DNA from: Effrenium voratum
Taxonomy: Eukaryota > Sar > Dinophyceae > Suessiales > Symbiodiniaceae
Direction: 5' to 3'
Length of the DNA: 64,000 nucleotides
Assembly (NCBI GenBank): GCA_963377175.1
Contig: CAUJNA010001846.1
Coordinates: forward strand, 619,501-683,500
The notes beneath the pieces are model-generated. The model was not told where the DNA came from, did not search any database, and saw only the letters and a program-made list of their open reading frames with translations. Both the position numbers and the translations under genes were made by a program. Below, one piece after another: positions 27,001-36,500 of this stretch (positions within the stretch are counted from its first letter, which is position 1; the number at the start of each line of letters is the position of its first letter).

Positions 27001-28946
27001 ATTGGGGGGGGGTCTCAAAATGGTGCGGTTGATTTAAAGGGAAACTTAAAGGAAACCAACCACCCGGAAACACCCACATTGATGGAAAACTATGGGAAAT
27101 CCTGAGCGGAAACTGTCCCGGCAGTTTCGCCGCTAATGGTCCAATGTTGCCAGCGCGCAGTCATGGCTTCCTGCGCTGCGCCTGTCATGGCAACCTGGAG
27201 CCCAGTCACCGGAGCCGTTTGGGTCGAGGTACCCTCCCCTTTTTTGGTGGAATGGATTTGCAGGGAAAAGGAACACCGATTTGCCATGAGGAGGTCCAGG
27301 ATCCAGCCTAACGCATGGGCATTTGTCCCATGTGTGCGTTTCTTCATTTTTTTCTCGAAATAATGACTTCACCGCTGAACTCATCGAAGCCAACTTCTGG
27401 TCCGGAGGTTTCCTGAGAGTCCCGTTTGACCCATTCATCGCATTGACTTGAACCCAGTGCCGCCCAAAAAACGCTGCTTCGCGTTTCGGTCCTTGAAAAT
27501 TAAATCAAATCGTTCATCTCGAAGCTCGTTTTACCCCCCTTCGGTGAGCTGGCTGGAACAAAATCGGCTGTCACACTGAAGAACCCTACGCAAGTTCGAC
27601 TCCGGCCTTTGGCATTGCCAAACCAATTGCAAGATATGTGTCAAAATTGCTAGGGGGACCTTAATCCAACCTTTCCCCTGTCAGTTTGGAATCCAAAAAA
27701 AGGGTACCCATGGTACCCTCAAAAGACACGACGACTCTAGGCCCAGCCAATCAGATCAGAGCGGCCAACACCGTCGCACCCCGCTTCTCGTTCTCGAGCA
27801 GCGCCTGTCCCAACAGAAACTCCCTTCGGAGCGCAAAACGTGGCGCCGAGTATTGAAATGTTTGCTTCTTGCGAAAAGTTCAAAGTGAAAGGAAATGTGT
27901 CCAATTCCTGGTCGCATCCCTCTCAATCCCTTCGCCACGCGCCACGTCTGAACCCTTGACAAACATTTGTTTTACTCGGGGATTCATGCCCGACGATTTT
28001 GAGGGTGCTCCAACTAATGAAAATCCAAGCCAAATGACAACGCTGTGTTCTCTGATCATGTTGCTAAGTCAAGAAAGCAACAGCTACAACAGCTACTCAC
28101 CTTGACGGGTGCCACTGGCACTAGACATGGTTACTTACACCCTGGGGTTTAAACCACCATCAAAACAGTGGAATTTTATACAACCACATTGTTGTTCTAA
28201 GGATGCTCATCATCCAAATTGGGCGAGCCATTCTTGCAAACAATTAGAGGCACTGGCCATAAGGATCTTCCGTCGCCCGCACTTTGAGGATTGTGCTAGG
28301 TGCGCAAACTCTCAACGCAACAAACATAAGCATGCCCATCTTAGTGCCCAGTTGCATATCGAAAAATAGCGCACATACCGCGTCGATCCTTGAAGTATTT
28401 CCTTGCAATTCACATGAAACGGCTCTGCTCTAACAAATGATGGTGACTTGGGATTCATGGAGCCTGGGTAGTATGTCTCTGGCCCCAAGCTATCCTGTTG
28501 GTTGAAAATAGGTAGGTTTCACCCGTAAATGAAACATTATGTCCATCTATGTTCAACCAAGCGGGTCTGTCTCAAGATTAAGGACCCCTTCAGGTGGTTG
28601 GTTTGTTTCTGGTTCCCTTTGCATCCAAAAGGGGTTCCCCTATTTTGTAGAAACACCAAAGTTTAGTTGTTGTTTTTTGAATCTCCACCAACAGGGCAAA
28701 ACACACCCCCATTCTATCGACCCGGGATTCACTTCATCCCTTTACGACCCTGTGTTGGTATGTTTTTGTTGCTGCCCCTTGAGAGGTCACCGGATCTTCC
28801 CTTGCCTTTTTTACTGGCGATGTCCACTCAACCTGCCACTTTGGAGGTTCCAAAACCACCCCAAGTTGGACCCCAAAGGGACACGGGCGAAGTCGCACCA
28901 TCGCCTTCTCCCCGAAGAACTGGGCCGTGCCGCGGCTCGTGCTCGC
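10353..28946 (-). CDS. PKG-like cGMP-dependent protein kinase, 22 exons, 5' end missing
   Basis: Exons, in transcript order: 28905-28946, 27763-27804, 26821-26904, 25793-25912, 25066-25099, 24574-24624, 23836-23873, 23038-23130, 22316-22395, 21887-21919, 20630-20693, 19719-19803, 18811-18838, 18073-18130, 17463-17500, 16580-16652, 15646-15693, 14353-14393, 12872-12907, 11665-11728, 11087-11142, 10353-10452. Joined they give 1308 nt, 435 codons and a TGA with no frame break. The product is a serine/threonine kinase of the AGC group: the end of a cyclic-nucleotide-binding domain ([18 protein letters not shown]), a linker, the glycine loop [37 protein letters not shown] and a C-tail with [11 protein letters not shown] cNMP domain directly before the kinase is the PKG arrangement; PKA keeps them on separate chains. 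It would phosphorylate targets when cGMP (or another cNMP) binds. The N-terminal cNMP domain(s) and start codon should lie between 29 and 33 kb but were not found. Confidence 0.93.
11087..11142 (-). CDS. PKG exon: C-tail DLANF
   Basis: Encodes [18 protein letters not shown](R), matching the D-L-x-N-F motif of AGC C-tails. GC donor. Confidence 0.9.
11665..11728 (-). CDS. PKG exon: start of AGC C-tail
   Basis: Encodes [20 protein letters not shown] and V, the first part of the AGC C-terminal tail (DWEAM then PxPYKP). GC donor. Confidence 0.93.
12872..12907 (-). CDS. PKG exon: [12 protein letters not shown]
   Basis: A 36 nt exon coding [11 protein letters not shown] plus two bases of Trp, the end of the kinase core. 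Phase 2 in and out; GC donor TG|GCCGGC. Confidence 0.92.
13040..13155. repeat. Family D element (GGGAATGA / GCACCAGC)
   Basis: CGCTGGTGCCCAGTAGGGA at one side and CATTCCCTGCTGAGAACCAGC at the other form an inverted pair; the interior has GATTCCCTTGCAGGAAACC. Copies at about 42697-42790 and 49489-49580 share GATTCCCTT/GGGAATCCC and CCCTACTGNGCACCAGC. Confidence 0.65.
13174..13232. repeat. (CT)n microsatellite
   Basis: About 29 CT units, followed by further CT-rich sequence; PKG intron. Confidence 0.97.
14353..14393 (-). CDS. PKG exon: subdomain XI arginine
   Basis: Encodes [13 protein letters not shown](R), carrying the conserved Arg of subdomain XI. A 13-base C run lies upstream of the acceptor on the coding strand. 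GC donor. Confidence 0.93.
15646..15693 (-). CDS. PKG exon: VPFPAQC
   Basis: Sixteen codons, [16 protein letters not shown], phase 0 on both sides, GC donor. Matches the segment before the alpha-H helix of AGC kinases. Confidence 0.92.
16580..16652 (-). CDS. PKG exon: GHPPF to KVTKG
   Basis: Encodes [20 protein letters not shown] and GIAK, subdomain X. Clear family match; GC donor. Confidence 0.95.
16877..16905. repeat. (GA)n microsatellite
   Basis: About 14 AG/GA units in a PKG intron. Confidence 0.95.
17463..17500 (-). CDS. PKG exon: DWWTLG
   Basis: A 38 nt exon coding [12 protein letters not shown] plus two bases of Met, subdomain IX. GC donor; joins exactly to CGHPPF. Confidence 0.93.
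17911..18048. repeat. Two (AT)n tracts in an inverted arrangement
   Basis: AT tracts at about 17911-17934 and 18020-18048 flank GAAGTCTCACAGACC and its repeat GTCTCACAGACC; close to the PKG exon at 18073. Confidence 0.85.
18073..18130 (-). CDS. PKG exon: APE motif
   Basis: Encodes [19 protein letters not shown], the P+1 loop and APE motif. TPDYFAPE is typical of PKG and related AGC kinases. GC donor. Confidence 0.94.
18811..18838 (-). CDS. PKG micro-exon: activation loop (probable)
   Basis: A 28 nt exon coding LDLTKGACG, chosen because it gives the invariant CG before TPDYFAPE and fits the phases on both sides. The Thr two residues before Cys that is phosphorylated in many AGC kinases is not at its usual place. 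Small size makes this the least certain kinase exon. Confidence 0.6.
19719..19803 (-). CDS. PKG exon: catalytic loop and DMG motif
   Basis: Encodes [20 protein letters not shown] then GLAKPLGR. The catalytic Asp, Lys and Asn are present. The usual metal-binding DFG is DMG here. The end at CGC-A with a GC donor was chosen for frame; reading further would add an activation-loop-length stretch without CG. Confidence 0.88.
20630..20693 (-). CDS. PKG exon: alpha-E helix
   Basis: Encodes [21 protein letters not shown], ending just before the catalytic DLKPEN. The donor is GA, followed by a long G run; the next exon begins with GAC. Confidence 0.93.
20937..21060. repeat. Compound (AACC)n-(AAGC)n microsatellite
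   Basis: Seventeen or so AACC units change abruptly at about 21006 into about 14 AAGC units. Lies in a PKG intron. Confidence 0.97.
21355..21660. repeat. Family E repeat (CAGCCGTCAATCTCGC), copy 1
   Basis: Multiple CAGCACC units, CCAGCCGTCAATCT motifs, then CTTTATTAGAAGTTAGAACC and CCTATAGCTTTCGGC. The same order is found at 51966-52340. Confidence 0.75.
21887..21919 (-). CDS. PKG micro-exon [10 protein letters not shown]
   Basis: A 33 nt exon (phase 2 in, phase 2 out) that fills exactly the gap between TYNR and RYYSAGV of the kinase. AG acceptor, GC donor. Confidence 0.9.
22316..22395 (-). CDS. PKG exon: hinge (GGEL)
   Basis: Encodes [19 protein letters not shown] and ELYATYN: strand beta-5, the hinge and the GGEL motif of AGC kinases. 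The residue just before the hinge Glu (gatekeeper) is Leu. GA donor. Confidence 0.94.
22524..22619 (-). CDS. Second coding-like exon nested in the same intron
   Basis: Begins after TTTACCTCAG and reads [20 protein letters not shown] then [12 protein letters not shown], phase 0, matching the previous nested exon. GC3 is near 60 percent, lower than in the kinase exons. Could be a nested gene or an alternative transcript end. Confidence 0.4.
22820..22962 (-). CDS. Coding-like exon nested in a PKG intron
   Basis: Open frame with acceptor CTGCAG and a GTAAAA donor, reading [20 protein letters not shown] then [17 protein letters not shown] and more. It lies in the PKG intron between the alpha-C and hinge exons, same strand, and is not part of the kinase. 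The [10 protein letters not shown] pattern recalls small ciliary microtubule-associated proteins, but the likeness is weak. Confidence 0.4.
23038..23130 (-). CDS. PKG exon: alpha-C helix
   Basis: Thirty-one codons, [19 protein letters not shown] and so on to TKLW. NEKNIL holds the alpha-C Glu that pairs with the YALK lysine. The donor is GA and the next exon restores the ETYNGT sequence expected of this family. Confidence 0.94.
23836..23873 (-). CDS. PKG exon: YALK lysine
   Basis: Encodes [12 protein letters not shown] with the ATP-anchoring Lys of subdomain II. GC donor immediately after SK. Confidence 0.93.
24574..24624 (-). CDS. PKG exon: glycine-rich loop
   Basis: Encodes [17 protein letters not shown], a canonical GxGxxGxV ATP-binding loop (subdomain I). 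Phase 1 at both ends; GC donor. Confidence 0.93.
24962..24989. repeat. Poly(A) tract
   Basis: Twenty-eight or so A bases in a PKG intron. No gene sequence directly before it, so not taken as a retrocopy tail. Confidence 0.9.
25066..25099 (-). CDS. PKG exon: start of kinase domain
   Basis: Encodes [11 protein letters not shown] plus the first base of Gly, the conserved lead-in to the glycine loop. The donor is GA: reading through it would give a degenerate loop (LLATLGS), whereas splicing to 24624 restores [11 protein letters not shown]. Confidence 0.88.
25793..25912 (-). CDS. PKG exon: linker between cNMP and kinase domains
   Basis: Forty codons, very basic and polar ([17 protein letters not shown]), without recognised domain. 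It is kept because it is open at phase 0 on both sides, has high GC3, a clean AG acceptor and the only GT donor of this gene (GTGAGC). Confidence 0.7.
26050..26130 (-). CDS. Weak coding-like segment in PKG intron
   Basis: High GC3 frame [20 protein letters not shown] between the cNMP and linker exons of the kinase gene. It is not needed for frame continuity; it could be an optional exon. Confidence 0.25.
26821..26904 (-). CDS. PKG exon: end of cNMP domain
   Basis: Twenty-eight codons including [17 protein letters not shown], the C-terminal helix region typical of the last cNMP domain in PKG proteins. It continues directly from ATVLA of the previous exon. GC donor. Confidence 0.92.
27763..27804 (-). 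CDS. PKG exon: cNMP phosphate-binding cassette
   Basis: Fourteen codons, [14 protein letters not shown]. With the previous exon it forms [16 protein letters not shown], which keeps the Glu and Arg that bind the cyclic nucleotide ribose and phosphate. Intron ends AG before it; GC donor after it. Confidence 0.9.
28905..28946 (-). CDS. PKG exon: cNMP domain, FFGEK segment
   Basis: Fourteen codons ending QFFGEK, the start of the phosphate-binding cassette of a cyclic-nucleotide-binding domain. The intron before ends CCAG, the following intron starts GC and the frame enters the next exon at phase 0. This is the most upstream exon I can assign to the kinase gene. Confidence 0.85.
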
Positions 28947-31900
28947 CTGGAGACAAGGCGTGACTCACAGGCGAGTCATACGGATGGTTTCCACGTCGCA
29001 CCACGTTGAAACCATGGGAAGCCATTGTTAAACCACTCAGCTTCCCTGTTGCTGGCTTGGTTTGGTGGAGGTAGCCACGGTAGCCATCAAACCACTCAGA
29101 GGTGAAACGGTGGTGAGTTCTCCGCTACCAAGAGGGAAGCTTCCCCCTTGGTAGCTTGGTTTGGTGGTTTGGAGGATGGGTTCTCCTTCCGCAAAGGTGG
29201 GTTCTCCTTCCACGAAGGTGAGGGTTTAAAAATGATCAATGGGGGTTTCCCTACCACTGAAAACAACTGGCAATGTATCCGAGGGTTCCCTAGACCAGGG
29301 ATGAAAGCAGAAAGCTCGCGTATTGAGGTTTGGTCTGGGGCCATGCCTAGACCACAAATGGGTTCTCAAAGTCAGTGTCTCCCTTGGAAGGGGCCCTTCA
29401 TGCCACCCCCCCACCCCCGAGAATGAGACAGACCAAGAAGAAATCCTGCAAGGGCGTGTTCCAGTTGCTACGTCAAGGGCACCGAATGGGCTTTTGAGTT
29501 CTGGCGGATTGAAAAGTGCCGTCAAACATGCTCAATTAACTCGCCTCGCATCTGTTGAGATGTCGAACGGAGACCAAGTTTCAGAAATGATGTCGGCTTG
29601 AGCAGAGCTGGTCAAGAACCTATAATGGCGAAATGGTCAAGAAGCTTGAGGAGAAAGTGGAAAGTTGCCGTTGCATTTACAAAAACCCTTTCCCATAAAG
29701 GAGGGTTCGATGTGAAGCGGGGGAGTAGTGGGAACGCTGCGCCACCATGTTCTCAGTCAGAGTCCCCCCGCTTCGGCGATCCCAAGAAAATCTGGAGGCG
29801 CCATACGGGTGGCTCGTCTTTTTGTAGGATTTGGACCCAACCGAAAGGGCAAAACATGGCAAAACGGTTGTCCTTTTGGTTTCCAGTTAAAACCCCAAAC
29901 AAAAAGGTACCCGCCAACAACCACGCACCCATAACTCACTACTCAGTTGCCCAAAGGATCCAGAAATCAAAGGTTGACCAAACAGGGGCTGCTGACAAAT
30001 GGGGACCTTCACAACCAAAAAATAAGAAGAATACTTGCCGAGAACGGTGAAGGGACCCATAGGTCAAAGCTAGGATTCGATTCGCTGGGGGCTGAGAGTA
30101 AAATGTCGGGTATGCGGCTTCAAACATCCGGAAACCCCAACATGAATCGCTTGCCCGTTCGGTAAATGGAAACATGCACGATTTCACCTGAGGGCATGGC
30201 TTAGTTTTCACCCAGACCCATCTGAAGGGATCGTATGGCACACGCCAAAGCCGTGATGCCTCGTGCCTGGAGAGAAAACACGGTTCTGCCGTCACAGGGA
30301 TGTTTCAGGGCCAATGAATCTGTGCTTGACTTGCAGTCAGCGTATTGGGTTCTCTTTGCAAAGGGTTCTCTTTGCCCATGCTCAGCGCTTGAAAGGTTTG
30401 GCAAAAGCCACTTGTCTGGAGACGCTCCTCGCCAACGGCCCTCTTTCAGTCCGATCAGGATTGCAAAGCCTCTCGTCCCTGCAGGGTCAAATCCTCCCAT
30501 TGATGGGGGATGCCTCACAGGCGATTGACTCCATCAACAGCGCGAGCTTGTCTCATGCTGGACGCTTCAGCTCGTCCGCCAGCGACAAGTGAGACATACA
30601 AGTGGGCACACATATGGCCATGGGTCAAAACCCCGTACCCCCAAGTGAACATCCCAATCCCCACTAAAATAGACTAAAATGGATGGAGCACCCACCCCAA
30701 AATGGTTTCCATTGGTTTTGACCCACCGTCACATATATTCGGAAGGCCAGAATGTGTGCAACTATCAAAGAAAAATAAACTGCGCACGCCCATTCAGCAT
30801 GCTGAAGACCGCTGTCCGGTGGGATCTATATAGGTTTGGAAAGAATGTAACCACGCATTTTTGTAGTTTGACCTCAAAGTAGTGAGCTTTTGGTAAGGAA
30901 GCCTAATAGGCATAAGTCGATGGAAACTCCGTCTCTCTGCTTTAGATAACCTAAACGCCTTTCCCTCATACAAGCAGTGATGACAAATCAAATATGAAAG
31001 CAACAAAATATATGAGTCCACGCAGAGAATATCTAGGACACGTTCAACACGCTAAGCTACCAACAGCACATCATGTGTAACACCCATGACAGCAGCCGTT
31101 TCTGCCCAAAGGCGTCACAGCCTCAAACTAAGCGTGACCAAGCAAAGGGCCGATGTCTAGTGGCAAGGATGCTCAAATGCGGAAAGAGTTGGTGACGGCC
31201 TTTTAGCACGTCCTCACAATTGGAGGCTTGCATCAGAGTCGACCGGGTCGGGGATGTCCTTAAAAGGAGTGCGCAAGGGCTTGTGACATGTGGGGTAAAT
31301 GTTCCTCATTTGGGCCATGGTCATGTTTCCTTAGGGGTTCGAAGCGGTCTCTAAGTTTCCTCAGCGTTTCAGGACCATCGACCATCCGCAAGGGTGTCTT
31401 GCCCACATCAGCGTCCAGTGGCCAAGACTCCGACCACGGCTGAAGCTAAAAGCGGTGTGTCGTGTGAGTGACTGTCCAAACGAACTTGCAACAAGATGCC
31501 TTTCATCTATTCAGCCCAGCAACCTTTGGTGAAGCTACAGTTTTCAGGTGGTCAGTATTGTGGAAGATAAAAAGGTGCTGCTCAACACTGTTTGCTACCA
31601 ATGATCTTGACTCACCTGCTACCAGGTGTCTGTCCCGATCGAGATCCGAGAAACTAGTCAAGGATCTGCAAGCAAGAGTGTGAGATGTTGTTCCACAAGC
31701 AAAGAAACTGCTGCAACACCTATGAATCAACAGGGTGCGACTTACTATACCAGCTTAGAAGGCGGAGCTAGCTTTGGGAAAGGGGCTCGGCGAAAATCCT
31801 TGCAGGGAGAGATTTCACGCATCTCGAAATCCCTGGCCCTTACGGCTGAGCTCACGTACCCCGTGGCAAAAATGAGAAGTCTCGAGTCCTGTTTTGCTTA

Positions 31901-33252
31901 CCAGGCCTGTGAATAATATTCGGGGTGCCAAGAAGCTAAGGTAAAGTCAAGTTGTGTATGGGTCGGTCTTTGACTCCCTGCGAAGAGAAACAAACATGTT
32001 GCAGAAGGTTAGAGGTCAAAGTTCGAACAAATGAGCTACCAAGGCTTGACACAAACCTGCAAAGGGAAACACGTGCTTTGTGAGTGTCATGTGGTGGGCC
32101 ACAGTGACCATGCACCTTCAAAAACGGAACATGGACAAACGGTAAGATGGTCAGGCGAGCATGGTCCAATGATCAATAGTCAATTATTGGTGTTGCAGGT
32201 TGATGTTGCTGTGTTAAGGTTGACCCCGCAAACACCAAGGTCCTACTAATAGGCATGTTCCCCTACTAAACCCAGGGACAACCCCGTAATCAACCAGGGA
32301 TTGATTCATCCAGGGCCACTATGACACATTTGATGGACCTTTAGATGAAGGAGGTGTCCGAGAGAATTACTGAACGACACATTTACGATGAACAGCCTCC
32401 CCAACCAAAAGCCAAACAGACAGGGCAGTGCCCAAGCAAGAGGGCGCGAAAGGACCCGAAAAAAACAAAATATTGCACCTATTGCACCGACTCTCAAGGC
32501 GAAAGTCGCCGACTTTTCTCTCAATGTCTTCGCAACCTTACCCCTGCTGGAATGTATAATGTTGTACATATTTCATGGGGGGGACCAAAATGTAAAATTA
32601 TACGGGTTTAACCCAGCAGTCTTGGTGGAATAGAACGGCTATTAAGGTACGTACACATTTGGGGGGCGAGGTGGCCACGCCAATCAGGGGGCCGCCCGTC
32701 CCGTTGCTTCTTCAGTTGTCAGACCACCCAAGCACTCTTCTGCCTCCCTCCGTCGCCGTCTGTCTAACAACAGGACAACTACGGAAGACTAGGGGAAGAC
32801 TCGGGGAAGACTACGGGCAAACTACGGGAAAACTGCGGAATCCAAGAGACTACAAGTTGTCACAATCAACTCCTGGGTGTGTCGCGGTGAGCTTTGGAAG
32901 GTGTCACAATAAACTCCTGCGTGCGTCAGGGCTAGCTTTGTCGTTATCACGTAAAATATTGTGTGTGTGTGCCACGGTGAAAGCGTAAATTATAGTCGAA
33001 TGTTTGTTTTCCTAGACGCTTGTTTGGAGTTGAGTTGCTCACCTCCTTGTCCCATGCAGGAGTACCACAAAGTGTTTGAGCGAATGCAGACGTTCCCACA
33101 CACCCTGTGGCTCAATATTCAATCGATACCAAATAAACCATCCCACAAGGAAGCCAACCTTCGGCCTTTTGAACTCCACACGGGTCAAGTACTCAAAGTG
33201 TTACCTCTGTTACTAGGGTGAACTCCAGGGGGACTTTTGCAGGCGAATTAAC
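28947..33252. other. Interval between channel gene and first found PKG exon
   Basis: Should hold the 3' end of the channel transcript and the missing 5' exons of the PKG gene. Only weak candidates were seen, e.g. minus 30224-30266 (HEASRLWRVPYDPF, recalling the LWxxxxxxF end of a cNMP domain). Plus-strand frames at 30263-30592 and 29400-29601 have low GC3. Confidence 0.5.
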
Positions 33253-33513
33253 TCACTTCCTGAGTGGATTGGCCAAAAACAGTACCAAACCTTCTTGTGT
33301 GCTCGTTTCGGAAGTCAGGTGAGCTGCACAAGACGCCCTGAAAGCCCTCCCACTCCGAGCGGCATGGAGGAGCCTGAGACTTTGCAGCGCCAGGCCGAAG
33401 GAGCTCTCGGCCAGCACCGTGATGAGGTCCTCCGCCTCAGAGCTTCGAGGCCGCGAGGCGCGGGTGGTGGACAACCGGGAGGGGATCCGGATCCCGGGGC
33501 AGAAAAGAGCAGC
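33253..33513 (-). CDS. Probable last exon of the channel gene
   Basis: Starts after TTTTTCAG with AALFCPGIRIPSRLSTTRAS and contains EAEDLITVLAESSFG, comparable with the TNPP then DxVxVL ending of RCK2 in BK channels. The frame runs to TGA at 33253; GC3 falls near the end, as expected towards a stop or if the exon ends sooner. Confidence 0.55.
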   Translation of the reverse strand, partial: AALFCPGIRIPSRLSTTRASRPRSSEAEDLITVLAESSFGLALQSLRLLHAARSGRAFRASCAAHLTSETSTQEGLVLFLANPLRK

Positions 33514-36500
33514 CTGAAAAACGCGGGTCACACCAGAGACTTGGCAAGTGGTCAGACTGAGGCGACCTTTCTGGGTTCTAGGGAACCACCAGAAGGGCTT
33601 CTGGGGGAATTGAATCCTGTGGGGCCCTAGATCGCCCTCAGTCGATCTCTCCCGCCTCCAGCTTTGTCTCTGGAGCAGGACAGGTGAAATTGAAGCCGGC
33701 GCAGTGGTCCGGCAGATAGCGGCCCCGGCCCTGGCGGTACCTGGGCAGGCGCGCGCGCTCCATGGCAGCCATGTGGTTGGACAGTCTTTCTTCGTTTTAG
33801 GGGACCACAAAAAACGGGGGTCGTTAAAAACCAACCTAAATAGAGATTCCCCTAAAAAGGGCGCACCCATGTGTGACAAGCTGTGGAAAACAAGTCAAAG
33901 ACAAACAGAGCCTTATGGGTAGGAGTCAACGGCTTAGCCGTGAATTCCTGAAAACAACAGTTGCCCAAGCATACTCGGGCTCCAAGTTCGACCAACGTTT
34001 GCCTGATGTTCGACTTGAGGTGCAAACCTGAGTGGTAGGTGCAAGCTGGGAACCTTGGCTTCACAAGTCAGGGCACCAGTACCTGGCCCCGGAAACAAGC
34101 TGATTCTCTCAATTTCCAGTGGCGATACGATTGAGGGGCTTTTCCGGCCCGGCAACATCTTGCGGCCCTTCTCTGCCAGATGTCCAATATGGCCCAAGAC
34201 TCGGCTCGTTTCATCAGAAAGCAAACATTTCTTTAAGGCAAGCTGACCCTACCACCTATGCAGATGTCCCTTCACACACACACACACACACATCACCCCC
34301 ACCGCGAAATCATGAAGAGGAAGTGAAACCAACCAGCTGAAAACGATGCTCACTCCCAAACTTGAACCCAGCCAACTGAAACCTTCCAACTGTCCCAAAC
34401 CTTCCATGCGGCTCCTGGACAAAACGGAAAGAACCACTTTCCTGTAAAACCATCAGGTGGGAAACAAACAAATTCGAATATACACAACATATGCATGTAT
34501 ATATGTATATATATATATAGATATTCGTTTCAGCAAATAAAGAACCTGAAACCAATCACTCATCGACCAACTCGTCAAGCTGCAACGCCACCGGGACAGC
34601 GCTGCCCTCGAACTCCCCGAAGGCCTCGCGGCTGACTTTCCGCTTCGGATGCGGAGGCAGCGGTAAAGTTGGCCGCTTTGGCCCTGGTAAAAAAATGCTA
34701 ACTACGGTAGGGCATCCAGTAGAGCGGTTAGAATAAGGGTACCTTGTCTTTTTTTTTCTGTAGTCTACTTTAGTAGGGGAACCCTTTGAATGCTACGGGT
34801 GTGTCCACTTTCACCGTGAATCCGTCACTTCTGGAGGAAACACCACAGAACCTGATGAAAGATGATGTTTGCTTTGAAGGGAGTCCCCGTCAAATTCCAT
34901 GAGAAAAGGGTGGGAGGGTAATAGATGTCTCCCTAGCAAATGGATGGCATCAAACATATCCAAACCAGGGCAATTCATCTCTCTTTTTTATAGAATCTAA
35001 ACCAGTGGAATCCATCCATTTCTAAACATGTCCATCCTATCCTTACACGCTCGAATTTAGTAAGTGTGTTGGGCTTGACGCTGGTCTGACGCTTCTGATC
35101 CAAAAAGGCTTCCTTGTAAAAGGGCATATATATATATATATATATATATTTATGCATACACACAATGAACGAAATATATATATATATATATACATATATG
35201 CATACACACAATGAACGAGAACCGTTTCGCACCACGAAATGAAACCATGGTTGAAACTAGTTGAAACCATAACGTTTGTTGGCATTTCCTATTCCGCGGT
35301 TCGAGAAGCGGATTTCGCAACCTTGCACAGGTGTGTCTTTGTTAAGGGTACCCTTTTTTGGTGGCTTGAAAGGGACACCAAAAGGGTAAACCCACCCATT
35401 TGTTGGGGGGTACCCCAACAAAAAGACATACCCTAAATAGGCACTGGTCAGACCAGTTGATTTCCACTGACCCACGGCTTTCAGCTTTCTGGCTATGTCA
35501 GCCCCCCCGTCCCCGCCCCCCCGGGCACAAAAAAGAAGAGGCTTACAGAAGGAGGGATATGGGTTTGTCTTCAAATAGTGAACCCCAAAAGGCTTAGTTC
35601 TCTTTGGTCCTTTGAACAGCCCCTTTTTTGTGGCGGGGGGTTACAAAAGGTCTAGATACGCAGACAAAAGCGCATCCAGCGACATGTCAAACCGCTGTTC
35701 GGCCTCTCGCGGCTCCGGGTCAGTGCTCGCCTCGGGGCTGATCTCGGGGCTGATGGACTCAACAGGCTGAAGGTTGAGACAACTGTGATAGGAGCCATAT
35801 GGGAGTTGATCAATACACTCCCTGGAATTAAACAGGAAGTCCGTGCTCTCAGAGGTCTTCCGGGGAAAGCCCTGTCATTCTTTTTGCTGGGAATGTACGA
35901 CCGCCTCCTAACATAGAAGTTGCCTAGGGTGCCCCTTCGCCACGACAATCCGAGAATTGTTGAGTAACCCTAGATGTTTGAGGGAACCTGACCCTGCACT
36001 TGCATGTAAAAAAACACGTGAGTGAAAACGCAAGTTCTGACCCACGAAAGTGTCCTAACATAGCACCTGAAAATAAGCCCTGCACTTCCATGTAAAGAAG
36101 AACACCTGTGCTTCACATGGAAGTGCAGGCTCGCAAAAGCGTCCTAAGGTTTGCCCTTTTAAACCGTGATAGCTACTGCTTGTCGGGGTCAATAGTCGAC
36201 AAAAAAACACCTCAGGGACTGCTATGCTAGAATTAACTAAAACCATTGGTTTTTTGACTAACCTAAAAAAAAAAAAACTCGGCGCTTCCTGTTTAATTCC
36301 ACGGAGTGTATTCCCTTGAAGGCCCCCCGTTTTGACTCTGAATGACTTTTCCCGTGTGGTGAAAGTCATCCGAGCTCATCCTTGTTGGTCGTTTTCCGCA
36401 AGGTCACCCCATGCAAAGGAACTTTTGGTCAACCCCCATGTAGTAAAAATATGCAACAACAAAAACAGCAGACGTTGGTTTTCTTGGGACATTTGGTGAG

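Noticed and set aside
27133..27230. LDPNGSGDW as a second EF-hand
   Set aside because: Lies within the PKG intron between exons joined in frame, and position 12 of the loop is not acidic.
30263..30592. Plus-strand frame ending SLSHAGRFSSSASDK
   Set aside because: Plausible composition but lower GC3, no splice support, no family and opposite to all supported exons.
31260..31445. Minus-strand frame with DADVGKTPLRMVDG, a faint ankyrin-like pattern
   Set aside because: One partial repeat only, low GC3, no splice sites; likely chance.
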